From Streptococcus suis (GTDB lineage Bacteria; Bacillota; Bacilli; Lactobacillales; Streptococcaceae): a stretch of DNA of 64,000 nt. Location: positions 496,001 to 560,000 of the forward strand of contig CP031970.1 in NCBI GenBank assembly GCA_022354845.1, given 5' to 3'. Below are positions 8,178-18,521 of this stretch, piece by piece. The notes under the pieces were generated by a model, which was given only the letters and a program-made list of their open reading frames with translations, did no database searches and was not told the origin of the DNA. A program made the position numbers and the translations under genes. Each line of letters begins with the position of its first letter. Position 1 is the stretch's first letter.

Positions 8178-9488
8178 ATGGCTCTACCAACTATCGCCAT
8201 CGTTGGACGTCCCAACGTTGGTAAATCAACCTTATTTAACCGTATTGCAGGGGAACGTATTTCTATCGTAGAAGACGTGGAAGGTGTGACCCGTGACCGT
8301 ATCTATGCTACTGGTGAGTGGCTGAATCGTAAGTTTTCCTTGATTGATACAGGTGGTATTGATGATGTGGATGCACCTTTTATGGAACAAATCAAACATC
8401 AGGCTGAGATTGCCATGGATGAAGCCGATGTCATCGTCTTTGTTGTATCAGGCAAGGAAGGTGTGACAGATGCAGATGAGTATGTATCTCGTATCCTTTA
8501 TAAGACGAACAAACCAGTTATTTTGGTTGTCAATAAAGTTGATAACCCTGAAATGCGTAATGACATCTACGATTTCTATTCACTCGGTCTTGGAGAACCT
8601 TATCCAGTATCTTCTGTTCACGGTATCGGAACAGGGGATGTCTTGGATGCTATCATTGAAAACCTACCAGCTCAGGAAGCAGAAGAAAATCCAGATATTA
8701 TCAAGTTCAGCTTGATTGGTCGTCCGAATGTTGGTAAATCCAGCTTGATTAATGCTATTTTGGGCGAAGAGCGCGTGATTGCTTCTCCAGTAGCTGGAAC
8801 GACTCGTGATGCCATTGATACGCACTTTACAGACCCAGAAGGTCAAGAATTTACCATGATTGATACCGCAGGGATGCGCAAGTCTGGTAAGGTCTATGAA
8901 AATACAGAGAAATATTCTGTTATGCGTGCCATGCGTGCCATTGAACGTTCGGACGTCATATTGATGGTCATCAATGCTGAAGAGGGTATTCGTGAGTATG
9001 ACAAACGCATCGCAGGTTTTGCCCATGAAGCTGGCAAGGGAATGATTATCGTGGTCAACAAGTGGGATACGCTTGAAAAAGACAATCATACCATGAAGCA
9101 GTGGGAAGACGACATTCGTGACCAATTCCAATACTTGTCCTATGCACCGATTATCTTTGTATCGGCTTTAACAAAACAACGTTTGAATAAGTTACCTGAG
9201 ATGATTAAAGCCATTAGTGAAAGCCAGAATACCCGTATTCCATCGGCTATTCTCAACGATGTCATCATGGATGCTATTGCTATCAATCCAACACCAACTG
9301 ATAAGGGTAAACGCCTCAAGATTTTCTACGCGACTCAAGTTGCGACCAAGCCACCGACATTTGTGGTCTTTGTCAATGAAGAAGAACTCATGCATTTTTC
9401 TTACATGCGGTTCTTGGAAAATCAAATCCGCAAAGCCTTTGTCTTTGAAGGGACACCGATTCATTTGATTGCACGGAAACGGAAATAA
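8178..9488 (+). CDS. der: Ribosome-assembly GTPase Der (EngA)
   Basis: Tandem-domain GTPase needed for 50S subunit maturation. The 436 residues contain two G domains. The first has GRPNVGKS at 10-17, DTGG and NKVD; the second has GRPNVGKS near 182, DTAG and NKWD. A C-terminal KH-like domain ends in IHLIARKRK. Length is normal. The ATG at 8178 follows GAGGAGG with good spacing. The preceding structured repeat separates it from the dnaI transcript. In other streptococci der also follows dnaI. Confidence 0.97.
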   Translation: MALPTIAIVGRPNVGKSTLFNRIAGERISIVEDVEGVTRDRIYATGEWLNRKFSLIDTGGIDDVDAPFMEQIKHQAEIAMDEADVIVFVVSGKEGVTDADEYVSRILYKTNKPVILVVNKVDNPEMRNDIYDFYSLGLGEPYPVSSVHGIGTGDVLDAIIENLPAQEAEENPDIIKFSLIGRPNVGKSSLINAILGEERVIASPVAGTTRDAIDTHFTDPEGQEFTMIDTAGMRKSGKVYENTEKYSVMRAMRAIERSDVILMVINAEEGIREYDKRIAGFAHEAGKGMIIVVNKWDTLEKDNHTMKQWEDDIRDQFQYLSYAPIIFVSALTKQRLNKLPEMIKAISESQNTRIPSAILNDVIMDAIAINPTPTDKGKRLKIFYATQVATKPPTFVVFVNEEELMHFSYMRFLENQIRKAFVFEGTPIHLIARKRK

Positions 9489-9648
9489 GAACCTGCATTC
9501 ACAGTTCAGCACTTCCATTCAAGGCTAGTTTTTCAGCTACTCATCGTTTGTTTTTTTCAAAATACAGTCAGTATTCCCCAAATAACTGCCTTGATTAGCG
9601 AAAAAACTATCTCTTATATACAAACACTTCACTTGTGAATACAGGTTC
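9489..9648. repeat. 160-bp imperfect palindrome, MITE-like
   Basis: Starting directly after the der stop codon, GAACCTGCATTCACAG is matched by the inverted copy CTTGTGAATACAGGTTC at the right end. The inner arms also pair (AGGCTAGTTTTTC against GAAAAAACTAT), and a small hairpin AATAC-AGTCA-GTATT lies at the centre. The whole element can fold on itself. No other copy is in this window. Confidence 0.55.
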
Positions 9649-9649
9649 G

Positions 9650-9672
9650 AAAAGAGGGCAACCTCTTTTTTC
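9650..9672 (+). terminator. Terminator downstream of der
   Basis: Stem AAAGAGG / CCTCTTT with loop GCAA and a run of T. Confidence 0.75.
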
Positions 9673-9701
9673 TTTACACCTATTCGTAAATATGCTAGAA
9701 T
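9673..9701 (+). promoter_or_regulatory. SigA-type promoter for the small membrane protein pair
   Basis: -35 TTTACA at 9673-9678, spacing of 17, and -10 TAGAAT at 9696-9701 with a preceding TGC. GGAGG follows at 9708-9712. Confidence 0.65.
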
Positions 9702-9719
9702 GCACTTGGAGGTGTTGGT

Positions 9720-10058
9720 ATGGTAGCGGTTCCGATTTGGCGTTCTTTTTTGATATTGCTTTCTTTTTCATCATTTTTTCTTGTATTTTATGAAGACAGT
9801 CAATACAAACCTTTCGGTCTTCGGTATTGGCTGGGTCTGGTCGCCTGTCTTTGGGTTACTTTTGCGACCTTGATTTCCTATTTTATTGCTTTTACATGTG
9901 GTTCAACCATGGTCTATAATCGATTTGAACAGCCTACGGTTTTGCTTTTCATCTTCTTTTTGTTATGTGCAATTGGCCTTAGCTTCCTATCCCTACATAC
10001 GATTAAAACCCTCGTCCGACGAACAAAGTATTACCGACAGGTCAGAAAGGAAGACTAG
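9720..10058 (+). CDS. Small four-helix membrane protein, unknown function
   Basis: 112 residues. I do not recognise a family. Hydrophobic segments lie at about 7-22, 34-58 and 72-95, with a basic tail (RRTKYYRQVRKED). The motif KPFGLRYWLG after the first helix recurs in the next protein as PPFGIRYWLG, so the two are paralogues. The start follows GGAGGTGTTGGT. The gene has its own promoter and is followed one base later by its partner, so the two are probably made together. An envelope role is plausible from the helices alone; nothing more specific can be said. Confidence 0.6.
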   Translation: MVAVPIWRSFLILLSFSSFFLVFYEDSQYKPFGLRYWLGLVACLWVTFATLISYFIAFTCGSTMVYNRFEQPTVLLFIFFLLCAIGLSFLSLHTIKTLVRRTKYYRQVRKED

Positions 10059-10059
10059 T

Positions 10060-10368
10060 ATGGAATTTTTTGGTGAGTTGCTAGTTGAGTTTTTGACTGG
10101 GCTAGCAGATTTCGATGAAAGGAAACACCCTCCCTTTGGAATTCGCTATTGGCTAGGTTGGTTAGGAGTTCTGATTCATGTCTTACTCTTTGCCTTGCTT
10201 ACTTGTGTGACCGTCTTCTTTTTCATATTTTTCTTGGAAGGAAAAGGCTTGATTCACGGAGTAGTGGCAATTGTTTTCTTGTTGTTTGCTCTATTTTGGC
10301 TTTGGAAATGCGGAAAAACAATCTTGAAAATGTGGCAAGCAACGATTTATTATTTAGCTATTCATTAG
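10060..10368 (+). CDS. Small membrane protein, paralogue of the preceding gene
   Basis: 102 residues starting MEFFGELLVEFLTGLADFDE. I prefer the ATG at 10060 over an upstream in-frame start at 9886, because the latter would lie inside the previous gene and AAAGGAAG precedes 10060. After an amphipathic N-terminus comes PPFGIRYWLG, shared with the neighbour, then two or three membrane helices at about 32-58 and 63-85. It ends at a clear terminator. No function is recognised. The pair may be lineage-specific: it lies between der and snf. Confidence 0.6.
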   Translation: MEFFGELLVEFLTGLADFDERKHPPFGIRYWLGWLGVLIHVLLFALLTCVTVFFFIFFLEGKGLIHGVVAIVFLLFALFWLWKCGKTILKMWQATIYYLAIH

Positions 10369-10401
10369 AGACATCAGATTTACAGCTGGTGTTTTTTTTG
10401 A
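10369..10401 (+). terminator. Terminator after the membrane protein pair
   Basis: ACATCAG pairs with CTGGTGT (one G-U) around a TTTACAG loop region, followed by eight T. Confidence 0.7.
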
Positions 10402-10466
10402 TGCCTAGTCGGGGAAAATTCCCTTATAATCTGCTATAATGGAATGATAATGATTTTGATATAGAC

Positions 10467-10678
10467 AATACTCAATGAACATCAAAAGTAGCCTAGCTTC
10501 AACTATCTTGGAGATAGTTGAGGGTTGGAAATATAGAGAATGCTGTTCGTGACATTAAGCCGAAGACAAAACTCTGTCACTTTCTTATTTCAAGGTAACA
10601 GGCTGAAAAACTCCATTTGTAGCTTTTCACTCATCAAGGCTTTTGACAATGGTTAATTTTGATTTTTGAAGAGTATTA
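10467..10678. repeat. BOX-like repeat element
   Basis: Begins AATACTCAATGAACATCAA and ends TTTTGAAGAGTATTA, the terminal sequences typical of streptococcal BOX elements. Near the left end is a hairpin CAACTATCT-TGG-AGATAGTTG (10500-10520) that resembles the first hairpin of the 7891-8152 element. Related copies lie at 38331-38437 and 48271-48430. The remaining 10679-10874 shows no gene, repeat or promoter I can name. Confidence 0.65.
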
Positions 10679-10874
10679 GTATTGTCATGTAGTTTACAAG
10701 AAGGTTTGGATGACCTTTTGAGGTTGAAAATAGGGAGTGTAGTTCACAATAGTTGTAATGGTCAGACTTGCAGTGAGAAGCAGGATTGCAAATATTTGCT
10801 ACGGAAATCGGATTTCTAGCTTGTCACACTTTGCATTAATAAAAAAACAAATGACAAAAAGAAAAGGAGCTTGA

Positions 10875-13800
10875 ATGGGTCGTATGATGCCGGGGCGGAT
10901 TCGCCAAGAAGGAATTGATTTATACGAGGCTGGACAATTGACAGTTCTTCAAAGTAAGAATGGCAAAATGGAGCTTGAAATTGCCGGAGAACACTTTGTG
11001 TATGGAGATGACGATAGCGATCTACAATGTAGCTGTCAATTATTTCAGAGCAAGGGTTACTGCCAACATTTAGCTGCCACGGAGTATTTCTTGAAAAATG
11101 ATAGGTCGGGCAAGGATATAAGTCAATCCATGAAAGAAGAAGGGGATGAACATAAAGAAACCGTTCGTCGAACCTATTTTGGTGGTCTATTTTTAGATGA
11201 GATTCTTCGTCCAAAGCCAGAAATGGGGATTAAGTATCAGTTATCTGTGGAAGGAAGTTTGTTGCCTTTTGATCGCCAGATTGATTGGACTTTGAAAATT
11301 TCCCGTCTGCCAGATAGTCGTTCTTATATTGTAAGAGATATTGGTGCATTTTTGCGTCTGGTAAAAGTTAATGGTTATTACCAAATTGGGAAAAATTATT
11401 ATGAGCTGGTTGCGTATGAAAATTTTGATGAGCCGAGTCAGGCTTTAATAGAATTTCTATGGAATTTGGTACCAGAGAAAGTTGGATTGGACTCAGATAT
11501 TCTTATACATTTTGGAAGACATTTTCGCTTACCTCAGGCCTATTTTGAAGAAGGGCTGGAATTGCTGAACCAGCTAGCTGTATTTGAATTTTCGTATCAG
11601 CAGCAATCTTATCGTTCTATGAACGTTTTTCCATTGAGTGAAGATGCAGGTTTGTTTCACTTTGATGTAACGGTCCACACGCACATGATTGAAATGGCCA
11701 TTCATGAGAAATCTTATCGACAGCTATTTCAAGGGCGTTTTCTATTGGTGGATGGGATTGTTTACAGTGTCAATCGCTGGCAAGAAAATCTGATTCGCTA
11801 TCTATCAGAATTAGTCCCAACTGAATCTGGCCATAAAAAAGTTCAAGTTGATTTCAGCGATCAAGATCGACTGGCACTGAGTTTAATAGATTTGCAAACG
11901 ATTGGTAGTGTGTCAGCTCCAAAACGGTTTAGGATACATGATTTTAAGCCAGAGTTTTACATTAATATGGAAGCAGATGGTCGTCTATGTTTGCAATTGC
12001 TGTTAAACTTTGGTGGTAGAATGGTAAGCAGTGAAGAGGAATTAGCTCTATTACCATTTGCGAGCCATTTCCAACACTTGGAGGCTGTTTTTCAAACAAT
12101 CCACCTGGCTGGTTTTCATGGAACCTATAAGGCTTATAGGGCTTCGCTTAGTCAAACAGAGTTATATCCTTTTTTCAGTCAGCAAGTACCAGCTTTGCAA
12201 AAAATGGGGAAAGTGGTCTTATCAGATGATATTCAAGATTTACTCATTGAAGCTAAGCCACAAATAGAGGTGACTCGTAATGGTTCACTTTTGGATATTT
12301 CTTTTGATTTGTCCGAAGTTGATCCGATTGAAGTTGATCAGGCTATTCAGGCTTTATTAAATCAAGAAGACTATTATACTAGTACCAGTGGAAAGGTCTT
12401 AGTCTTTGATGAAGACACAAAGAAAATTAGTCAAACACTTATTAACTTACGAGCCCGCCACAATCAAACTGGACAACTTCAGGTCCATGCTTTAGTGGGA
12501 TACCAATTGTCTCAATCTTTTGCAAACTTTGAACAAGTCCAATTTACGAAAGAGTTTTTAGAAATGGCGACCTATCTCGCTCAGCCAGAACGTTTCCCAC
12601 TTCCTGAATTGAGAGTCACTACCCCGCTTAGAGATTATCAACAGATTGGTGTTAAATGGTTATCTATGTTAGATACTTATGGTTTTGGAGGGATTCTAGC
12701 TGATGATATGGGATTAGGAAAGACCTTACAAACTATCTCTTTTCTGACTAGTCGACTAAGTGAAGACTCAAAAGTATTGATATTGGCACCTTCCAGTCTC
12801 ATTTACAATTGGTTAGAGGAGTGTAACAGATTTGCACCTGAACTTGATGTGGCTGTTGTTCATGGTACCAGAGAACAACGTGAAGAGATTATTGCAAATA
12901 GAAAGCAAATTTTAGTGACATCTTATCCGTCTTTTAGGCAAGATGTAGAGCTATACAAGCAGGAGAGATTTGATTACCTCATTTTGGATGAGGCTCAGGT
13001 CATGAAAAATGCCCAATCAAAAATTGCCCAATTACTTCGTGAATTTGAAGTAGGGAACTGTTTTGCCTTATCTGGAACACCGATTGAAAATCACTTAACA
13101 GAATTATGGTCTATTTTCCAAATCGTTCTTCCAGGATTGTTACCCAATAAGCAAGCCTTTAGTAAGATGACAGCTAAAGAATTAGCTCGAACGATACAAC
13201 CATTTGTGTTGAGGCGTCATAAAGAAGATGTTCTCAGAGAGTTACCAGATTTAATTGAAGTCAATGTTCTGAATGAATTAACTGATGAACAAAAGACAGT
13301 TTATTTAGCACAACTTCAACAAATGCAATCACAAGTTCTTGGTGCAACTGATGCGCAAATTAATCGAAGTAAAATCGAAATTCTGTCGGGAATCACTCGA
13401 TTAAGGCAGATTTGCGATACTCCAAGCCTATTTTTGGATTCCTACAAGGGGGAAAGTGGCAAGTTAAATAGTTTGAGAGAATTATTAATTCAATTAAAAG
13501 AAGGAAATCGGCGAGTTCTTATTTTTTCTCAGTTTCGAAATATGTTAGAGCAAATTGAGTCTCAACTGGAAGAAATTGGATTGACATCCTATACCTTAAC
13601 TGGCTCAACTCCTGCAAATCAACGACAGGAAATGACTCGAGCATTTAATGCAGGTAGCCGAGATGCCTTTCTTATTTCATTGAAAGCAGGCGGTGTTGGA
13701 CTGAATTTAACAGGAGCTGATACAGTTATTTTAGTAGACTTATGGTGGAATCCAGCTGTTGAAGCACAAGCCATCAGTCGTGCCCACAGAATGGGTCAAA

Positions 13801-13967
13801 CAGAGATGGTTGAATGTTACCGATTGATTACTCGTGGGACTATTGAAGAAAAAATTCTAGAGCTACAAGAGCATAAAAGAAATCTTGTAAAGACAGTACT
13901 TGATGGAAATGAAAGCCGCTCACAATTAACTGCAGAGGATATCCGCGAGATTTTAGGAATCCAATAG
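10875..13967 (+). CDS. snf: SNF2-family helicase with SWIM zinc finger
   Basis: Swi2/Snf2-type DNA-dependent ATPase of 1030 residues. A SWIM zinc finger with C52, C54, C63 and H65 (CSCQLFQSKGYCQH) opens the protein, followed by the bacterial SNF2 N-terminal region. The helicase core has motif I ADDMGLGKTLQT near 614, motif II LILDEAQ, motif III ALSGTPIEN, and in the second RecA domain the LISLKAGGVGLNLTGADTVI and AISRAHRMGQ motifs. The ATG at 10875 has AAAGGAG 8 bases upstream. The cellular role in streptococci is not settled; the family remodels DNA-protein complexes. Its place between der and murC matches S. pyogenes snf. Confidence 0.92.
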   Translation: MGRMMPGRIRQEGIDLYEAGQLTVLQSKNGKMELEIAGEHFVYGDDDSDLQCSCQLFQSKGYCQHLAATEYFLKNDRSGKDISQSMKEEGDEHKETVRRTYFGGLFLDEILRPKPEMGIKYQLSVEGSLLPFDRQIDWTLKISRLPDSRSYIVRDIGAFLRLVKVNGYYQIGKNYYELVAYENFDEPSQALIEFLWNLVPEKVGLDSDILIHFGRHFRLPQAYFEEGLELLNQLAVFEFSYQQQSYRSMNVFPLSEDAGLFHFDVTVHTHMIEMAIHEKSYRQLFQGRFLLVDGIVYSVNRWQENLIRYLSELVPTESGHKKVQVDFSDQDRLALSLIDLQTIGSVSAPKRFRIHDFKPEFYINMEADGRLCLQLLLNFGGRMVSSEEELALLPFASHFQHLEAVFQTIHLAGFHGTYKAYRASLSQTELYPFFSQQVPALQKMGKVVLSDDIQDLLIEAKPQIEVTRNGSLLDISFDLSEVDPIEVDQAIQALLNQEDYYTSTSGKVLVFDEDTKKISQTLINLRARHNQTGQLQVHALVGYQLSQSFANFEQVQFTKEFLEMATYLAQPERFPLPELRVTTPLRDYQQIGVKWLSMLDTYGFGGILADDMGLGKTLQTISFLTSRLSEDSKVLILAPSSLIYNWLEECNRFAPELDVAVVHGTREQREEIIANRKQILVTSYPSFRQDVELYKQERFDYLILDEAQVMKNAQSKIAQLLREFEVGNCFALSGTPIENHLTELWSIFQIVLPGLLPNKQAFSKMTAKELARTIQPFVLRRHKEDVLRELPDLIEVNVLNELTDEQKTVYLAQLQQMQSQVLGATDAQINRSKIEILSGITRLRQICDTPSLFLDSYKGESGKLNSLRELLIQLKEGNRRVLIFSQFRNMLEQIESQLEEIGLTSYTLTGSTPANQRQEMTRAFNAGSRDAFLISLKAGGVGLNLTGADTVILVDLWWNPAVEAQAISRAHRMGQTEMVECYRLITRGTIEEKILELQEHKRNLVKTVLDGNESRSQLTAEDIREILGIQ

Positions 13968-14035
13968 GTGGATATATACAGGATAAGGAAAATTTACAAA
14001 AATGTGGTATAATATGTCTTTGAAAGGAATGACTT

Positions 14036-14713
14036 ATGATTCGAAAAGCGAGAAGATTTCCATTAGTTGCAGATAACGAGATTCTGATTGGTGCTAACCC
14101 TGTAATGAGTTTATATGATGAAAGTGATTTAATCAGTAATATTAAAGGGCCGTATCAGGAGCGAGATTTCGTAATGGCTACAGAAAAAAAGAAGTCGGCT
14201 CAAGATAGTTCTAGCTCCCAGTCAGAAGACGAGCTATTACCACCACTTTTTGAAGCTACACCGAGTCGATACTCAAGAAAAGATCGGCAACAGTTACTAA
14301 GGGCCAAATTACCTGCTGAAAAAACTCAAGGACAACTGGCTCGCGAAAAAGCAAGAGAGGATTTAAAGAAAAAGCGGTCGGCTGGTTATTTGAGAGATGA
14401 GAAGACTGTGATTCAACCATCTCGTGTCCGACCAGTTGTTGTTCCATCTGAAACTACAGTTGGAACAAAAGTGGATAGACTGACTCGCTTGGCTAATAAT
14501 CTGCGTCAGTCAGAGTATATTTTAGCGGATATGCCAACTGTCTATTCGCTCAAGAAAGAGGATCGTGAACAAGTTCAATCTGTAAAAAAGAATTCTTACG
14601 ATTTTTTGAAAAAAAGCCAAGTCTATAATTATCCAGAACGGACTATTCAGAGAGAACGTCAGCTTGCACAGGAATTGAATTTAACACATATAGAAGAGGA
14701 ACGAAATGTCTAA
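14036..14713 (+). CDS. Conserved hypothetical protein between snf and murC
   Basis: 225 residues, highly charged and probably largely disordered. Basic helical stretches ([17 protein letters not shown]) and a C-terminal [18 protein letters not shown] segment are visible. There is no signal peptide, membrane helix or motif I know. It carries its own extended -10 promoter (TGG TATAAT, 14005-14013) and a GAAAGGA site before the ATG. The 3' end overlaps murC by eight bases, so it is co-transcribed and probably translationally coupled with it. I recall a similar unknown gene at this position in other streptococci, which suggests a conserved cytoplasmic role, possibly linked to division or the wall; that is inference. 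Confidence 0.75.
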   Translation: MIRKARRFPLVADNEILIGANPVMSLYDESDLISNIKGPYQERDFVMATEKKKSAQDSSSSQSEDELLPPLFEATPSRYSRKDRQQLLRAKLPAEKTQGQLAREKAREDLKKKRSAGYLRDEKTVIQPSRVRPVVVPSETTVGTKVDRLTRLANNLRQSEYILADMPTVYSLKKEDREQVQSVKKNSYDFLKKSQVYNYPERTIQRERQLAQELNLTHIEEERNV

Positions 14714-16037
14714 AGTCTATCATTTTATTGGAATAAAAGGGTCTGGTATGAGTGCGCTCGCTTTGATGTTACATCAAATGGGGCACAAGGTACAGGGGAG
14801 TGATGTAGAAAAGTATTACTTTACTCAAAGAGGGCTGGAACAAGCTGGCATTCCAATCTTTCCATTTGATGAAAAAAACATCACAGCGGATGTTGAATTA
14901 ATTGCAGGTAACGCCTTCCGTCCAGACAATAATGTTGAAATCGCATTTGCTGATGAACATGGGTATACCTATAAACGCTACCATGAATTCTTGGGAGAAT
15001 TTATGAAAGACTTTACAAGTCTTGGTATTGCAGGTGCCCATGGTAAGACCTCAACAACAGGGCTCTTAGCGCATGTTATGCGTAATATTACGGATACATC
15101 GTTTCTAATTGGTGATGGTACTGGCCGTGGTTCAGCAAATGCTCAGTATTTTGTATTTGAGTCAGATGAATATGAACGTCATTTTGCACCCTACAATCCG
15201 GAGTATAGCATCATCACAAATATTGACTTTGACCACCCTGATTACTTTACAAGTCTTGAAGATGTATTTAACGCTTTCAATGATTATGCAAAACAAGTAA
15301 AAAAAGGTCTCTTTGTATATGGTGAAGACGAGCAACTTCGAAGAGTCACTGCAAATGCTCCCATCTTTTACTATGGTTTAAACGAAAACAATGATTTTAT
15401 TGCCTATGACCTCAAACCTTCTACTACAGGATCACAGTTTAAGGTGCGTCACGGCGAGGAAGAGTTGGGTGAATTCCAAATTCCGACATTTGGTAAGCAT
15501 AATGTGATGAATGCAACAGCTGTTATTGCTACCCTTTATGTCGCTGGTTTCGATTTGCAGTTGGTTGCAGAGCATTTGAAGACTTTTGGTGGTGTAAAAC
15601 GTCGCTTCACTGAAAAAGTGGTTAATAACACAGTCATTATTGATGACTTTGCTCACCATCCAACTGAAATCATTGCGACGATTGATGCCGCACGTCAAAA
15701 ATATCCTAGTAAAGAATTGGTTGCCATTTTCCAACCACATACCTTTACTCGCACCATTGCCCTCTTGGATGAATTTGCAGACGCTTTGAATGGTGCTGAT
15801 GCAGTATACCTTGCTCAAATTTATGGTTCAGCACGTGAAACAGATAATGGTCAGGTCAAGGTAGAAGATTTGGCGGCTAAAATCAATAAAAAAGGTGGCT
15901 TACTTACTGTTGAAAATACATCACCGCTGTTGGATCATGACAACGCAGTCTTTGTATTTATGGGAGCAGGTGACATTCAGTCATATGAGTACTCATTTGA
16001 AAGACTTTTGTCCAACCTTACAAATAATGTTCAATAA
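14706..16037 (+). CDS. murC: UDP-N-acetylmuramate--L-alanine ligase MurC
   Basis: Adds the first amino acid of the peptidoglycan stem peptide. The 443 residues include the N-terminal Rossmann motif [11 protein letters not shown] (residues 9-19), the ATP loop GAHGKTST at 110-117, the [10 protein letters not shown] block of the Mur ligases, and the C-terminal [10 protein letters not shown] motif. Length is standard. It is preceded by, and coupled to, the conserved hypothetical gene, and followed by a GNAT gene after a 54-base gap. Confidence 0.97.
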   Translation: MSKVYHFIGIKGSGMSALALMLHQMGHKVQGSDVEKYYFTQRGLEQAGIPIFPFDEKNITADVELIAGNAFRPDNNVEIAFADEHGYTYKRYHEFLGEFMKDFTSLGIAGAHGKTSTTGLLAHVMRNITDTSFLIGDGTGRGSANAQYFVFESDEYERHFAPYNPEYSIITNIDFDHPDYFTSLEDVFNAFNDYAKQVKKGLFVYGEDEQLRRVTANAPIFYYGLNENNDFIAYDLKPSTTGSQFKVRHGEEELGEFQIPTFGKHNVMNATAVIATLYVAGFDLQLVAEHLKTFGGVKRRFTEKVVNNTVIIDDFAHHPTEIIATIDAARQKYPSKELVAIFQPHTFTRTIALLDEFADALNGADAVYLAQIYGSARETDNGQVKVEDLAAKINKKGGLLTVENTSPLLDHDNAVFVFMGAGDIQSYEYSFERLLSNLTNNVQ

Positions 16038-16091
16038 AGTGGAAGACGGAGGCTTTTAGCCCCTGTTTTTCCGCTATTTAAGGGAAAATGT

Positions 16092-16577
16092 ATGGAAATT
16101 CGTTTTGCAAAATTCTCAGATTTAGAGCAAGTAGTGGAGCTTGAACAAGCTAATTTTTCAAGCCAGGAACAAATTTCGGAAGCTGTCCTTGCTACCTATC
16201 TTGACAGGCTTCAAAAAACATGTCTTGTAATGGAAAACAATGGTGAATTAGTGGGCTTTATCCTCTCATGCCCATGCACCACTCCTAAGGTGACAGATGC
16301 GATTTTTTATTTATCTTCTGATACGATTCCAGTTGGTAATTATCTGGCTATTGCTAGTTTATCTGTGTCGAAAAATTATCAAGGACAGGGAATTGGAACA
16401 CTATTAATAGCAGCGTTGAAAGAAGTTGCTCTTCAAGAAGGTTATGTGGGAATTGCTTTAACTTGTAAAGAAGTTTTAGTCGGTTATTATGAAATAAATC
16501 ATTTTACAGATTTCGGACCTTCTGAGTCTGAATTTGGTGGTACTTCATGGTTTGATATGTACTGGAATGCTCCCTAA
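16092..16577 (+). CDS. GNAT-family N-acetyltransferase
   Basis: 161 residues. The acetyl-CoA loop is at LSVSKNYQGQGIGTLLIAAL (motif A, Q-x-x-G-x-G) near residue 95, preceded by a beta strand (NYLAIASL) and followed by the C-terminal motif GYYEINHFTDFG. The substrate cannot be deduced. It resembles the acetyltransferase gene commonly found between murC and mltG in streptococci. The start has GGGAAAATGT upstream, a weak ribosome binding site. No membrane segment. Confidence 0.85.
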   Translation: MEIRFAKFSDLEQVVELEQANFSSQEQISEAVLATYLDRLQKTCLVMENNGELVGFILSCPCTTPKVTDAIFYLSSDTIPVGNYLAIASLSVSKNYQGQGIGTLLIAALKEVALQEGYVGIALTCKEVLVGYYEINHFTDFGPSESEFGGTSWFDMYWNAP

Positions 16578-16648
16578 AACAGGAATTTCTTGCATTTATA
16601 AATGCTTTAAGTTATAATGAATGATAACTGTGTGAAAGGAGTGTAATT

Positions 16649-18442
16649 GTGACAAAAGAGAATGACAACAATGCACAGCCTTCAAGTTTTCGTGATCAAA
16701 TTTTACGTGAACTCGAAGAATTGAAAGCCCAGCGCCTTGAAGGACAACCGGAAGAGACCTTGTCTCAAGTAAATGATAAAGTTGTTGAGGAGATTGAGGC
16801 AATCGCTTCTGTTGCGAAAAATGAAATTGATCATAGTGAAGTCGCTGAATACGAACCAGAAGAGCTTCCAAAAGTATTAGAAGAGCGTGCTGATGAGAGT
16901 ATTTCAGAAGAAATAACAGTATTGGATGAAAAACAAACTGATAGCAACGTGGGAGATCAACCACAACCTGTATTACAAGATACAGTTGAGCGTAATTTGG
17001 AAGAACTTAGAAATTTCATTTCAGCTAATCCAGAACTTTTAGGAGATCAGTTGCTTGAATCTGAAAAAATGGGTTCTGCTTCAGTTCAGTCTGAAGGGAG
17101 TTTTGATGCTCATTCAACAAGTCCATCGTTAGAAGACACATTTATCGACTTCCCTAAAGAAGACGTTTCGACTGTTACTGGTGATACAGAAATTATTCCA
17201 CTGGAAGCGACTTTGATAGCCCCTTCAGTGGCAGTTTCAAAAGAGCCAATAAAAGTCGAAGAAAGTCAACCAAGACGCCGTACACATAGTAAAAATAAGC
17301 AAAAACGAAAGAAACAGGACAGAACGGCAAAAAGAATTGTTGCGGTGGTTATGTCATTGGTAGTTGTCTTCTTTTTAGCTACTTGTACATTTGGTTTCTT
17401 CTGGGTAAAATCAAGCTTGGAGCCTATTAATACTGAAGCCACAAAAACGATTCAAGTGGAGATTCCTGAAGGATCCTCTACTAAGGAAATCGCAAATATT
17501 CTCTTTGAGAATGACCTAATAAAAAATGCTACTGTTTTTAATTATTACTCAAAAATTAAGAGTTATAATAATTACCAGAGTGGATTTTATAACCTATCGC
17601 AAAGTATGTCAGTAGATGATCTTGCGAAAGCTTTGCAAGAAAGTGGAACACCGACTGCTCAAGAGGAACCTGCAGGAAAAGTGTTAATCGTTGAAGGTTA
17701 TACACTTACACAAATTGCGAATTCAGTTACATTGAATGCTAAAACGGATGATAAAACTGATAAAACACCATTTACCAGTGAGGAATTTTTAGCTACAGTA
17801 ACAAATCAAGAATTCATTGATCGAATGGTTGCAACCTATCCAAACTTATTTGCTAGCCTACCTGCTGCGGATAGTGGAGTTATTTACAGATTAGAGGGTT
17901 ACCTCTTCCCAGCTGTTTATGATTATTATGACGATGCAACAATCGAAGACTTGGTTGAGCAAATGATTTCAACAACAGATGCTCGCCTTCAACCTTATTA
18001 TGAAGCGATTGCTAATAAAAACCTAACTGTAAATGAAGTACTGACACTTGCGTCCCTTGTTGAAAAAGAAGGATCAACAGATGAAGATCGTCGTAATATT
18101 GCAAGTGTATTCTTTAATCGCTTAAATGCAGAAATGCCTCTTCAGTCCAATATTGCAATTCTCTATGCCCAAGGTAAACTAGGTGAGGAAACAACTTTGG
18201 CCGAGGATACGAATATTGACACTTCAATCGAATCTCCTTATAATATCTATTGGAGAGCAGGCCTGATGCCTGGTCCGGTTGATAGTCCTAGTTTGTCGGC
18301 AATAGAAGCTGTTTTAAATGCAAATGCAACGGATTATTATTATTTTGTGGCGGATGTTACTACTGGAACAGTTTACTTTGCTAATACAATTGAGGAACAT
18401 GATCAGAATGTTGCTACATATGTCAATGCGCATTTAGAATAA
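16649..18442 (+). CDS. mltG: Endolytic murein transglycosylase MltG
   Basis: Membrane-anchored lytic transglycosylase of the YceG family that releases nascent glycan strands during peripheral wall growth and acts with the elongasome. The 597 residues comprise a long acidic cytoplasmic domain (1-205), a basic stretch, a single membrane helix at about 229-253, a LysM-like region around 270-330, and the YceG catalytic domain with the conserved glutamate in [12 protein letters not shown] and the [10 protein letters not shown] block. The cytoplasmic extension is typical of streptococci. The start is GTG at 16649, with AAAGGAG upstream. It ends at a strong terminator. Confidence 0.95.
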   Translation: MTKENDNNAQPSSFRDQILRELEELKAQRLEGQPEETLSQVNDKVVEEIEAIASVAKNEIDHSEVAEYEPEELPKVLEERADESISEEITVLDEKQTDSNVGDQPQPVLQDTVERNLEELRNFISANPELLGDQLLESEKMGSASVQSEGSFDAHSTSPSLEDTFIDFPKEDVSTVTGDTEIIPLEATLIAPSVAVSKEPIKVEESQPRRRTHSKNKQKRKKQDRTAKRIVAVVMSLVVVFFLATCTFGFFWVKSSLEPINTEATKTIQVEIPEGSSTKEIANILFENDLIKNATVFNYYSKIKSYNNYQSGFYNLSQSMSVDDLAKALQESGTPTAQEEPAGKVLIVEGYTLTQIANSVTLNAKTDDKTDKTPFTSEEFLATVTNQEFIDRMVATYPNLFASLPAADSGVIYRLEGYLFPAVYDYYDDATIEDLVEQMISTTDARLQPYYEAIANKNLTVNEVLTLASLVEKEGSTDEDRRNIASVFFNRLNAEMPLQSNIAILYAQGKLGEETTLAEDTNIDTSIESPYNIYWRAGLMPGPVDSPSLSAIEAVLNANATDYYYFVADVTTGTVYFANTIEEHDQNVATYVNAHLE

Positions 18443-18458
18443 ATTAGTCTTTACTAGA

Positions 18459-18493
18459 ACAAAATTATGTGGTATTCCACATAATTTTGTTTT
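18459..18493 (+). terminator. Strong terminator between mltG and greA
   Basis: ACAAAATTATGTGG pairs perfectly with CCACATAATTTTGT (14-bp stem, loop TATT), followed by TTT. The greA ribosome binding site begins about 18 bases later. Confidence 0.8.
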
Positions 18494-18521
18494 CTTGAAA
18501 AAAATGAAAAAGGAAAAAAAC

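Noticed and set aside
8664..9131. 155-codon minus-strand ORF inside der
   Set aside because: Antisense shadow of a highly conserved GTPase; no ribosome site or recognisable protein.
9681..9688. cin-box on the minus strand
   Set aside because: TACGAATA on the minus strand lies in the spacer of a plus-strand promoter and has no minus-strand gene downstream.
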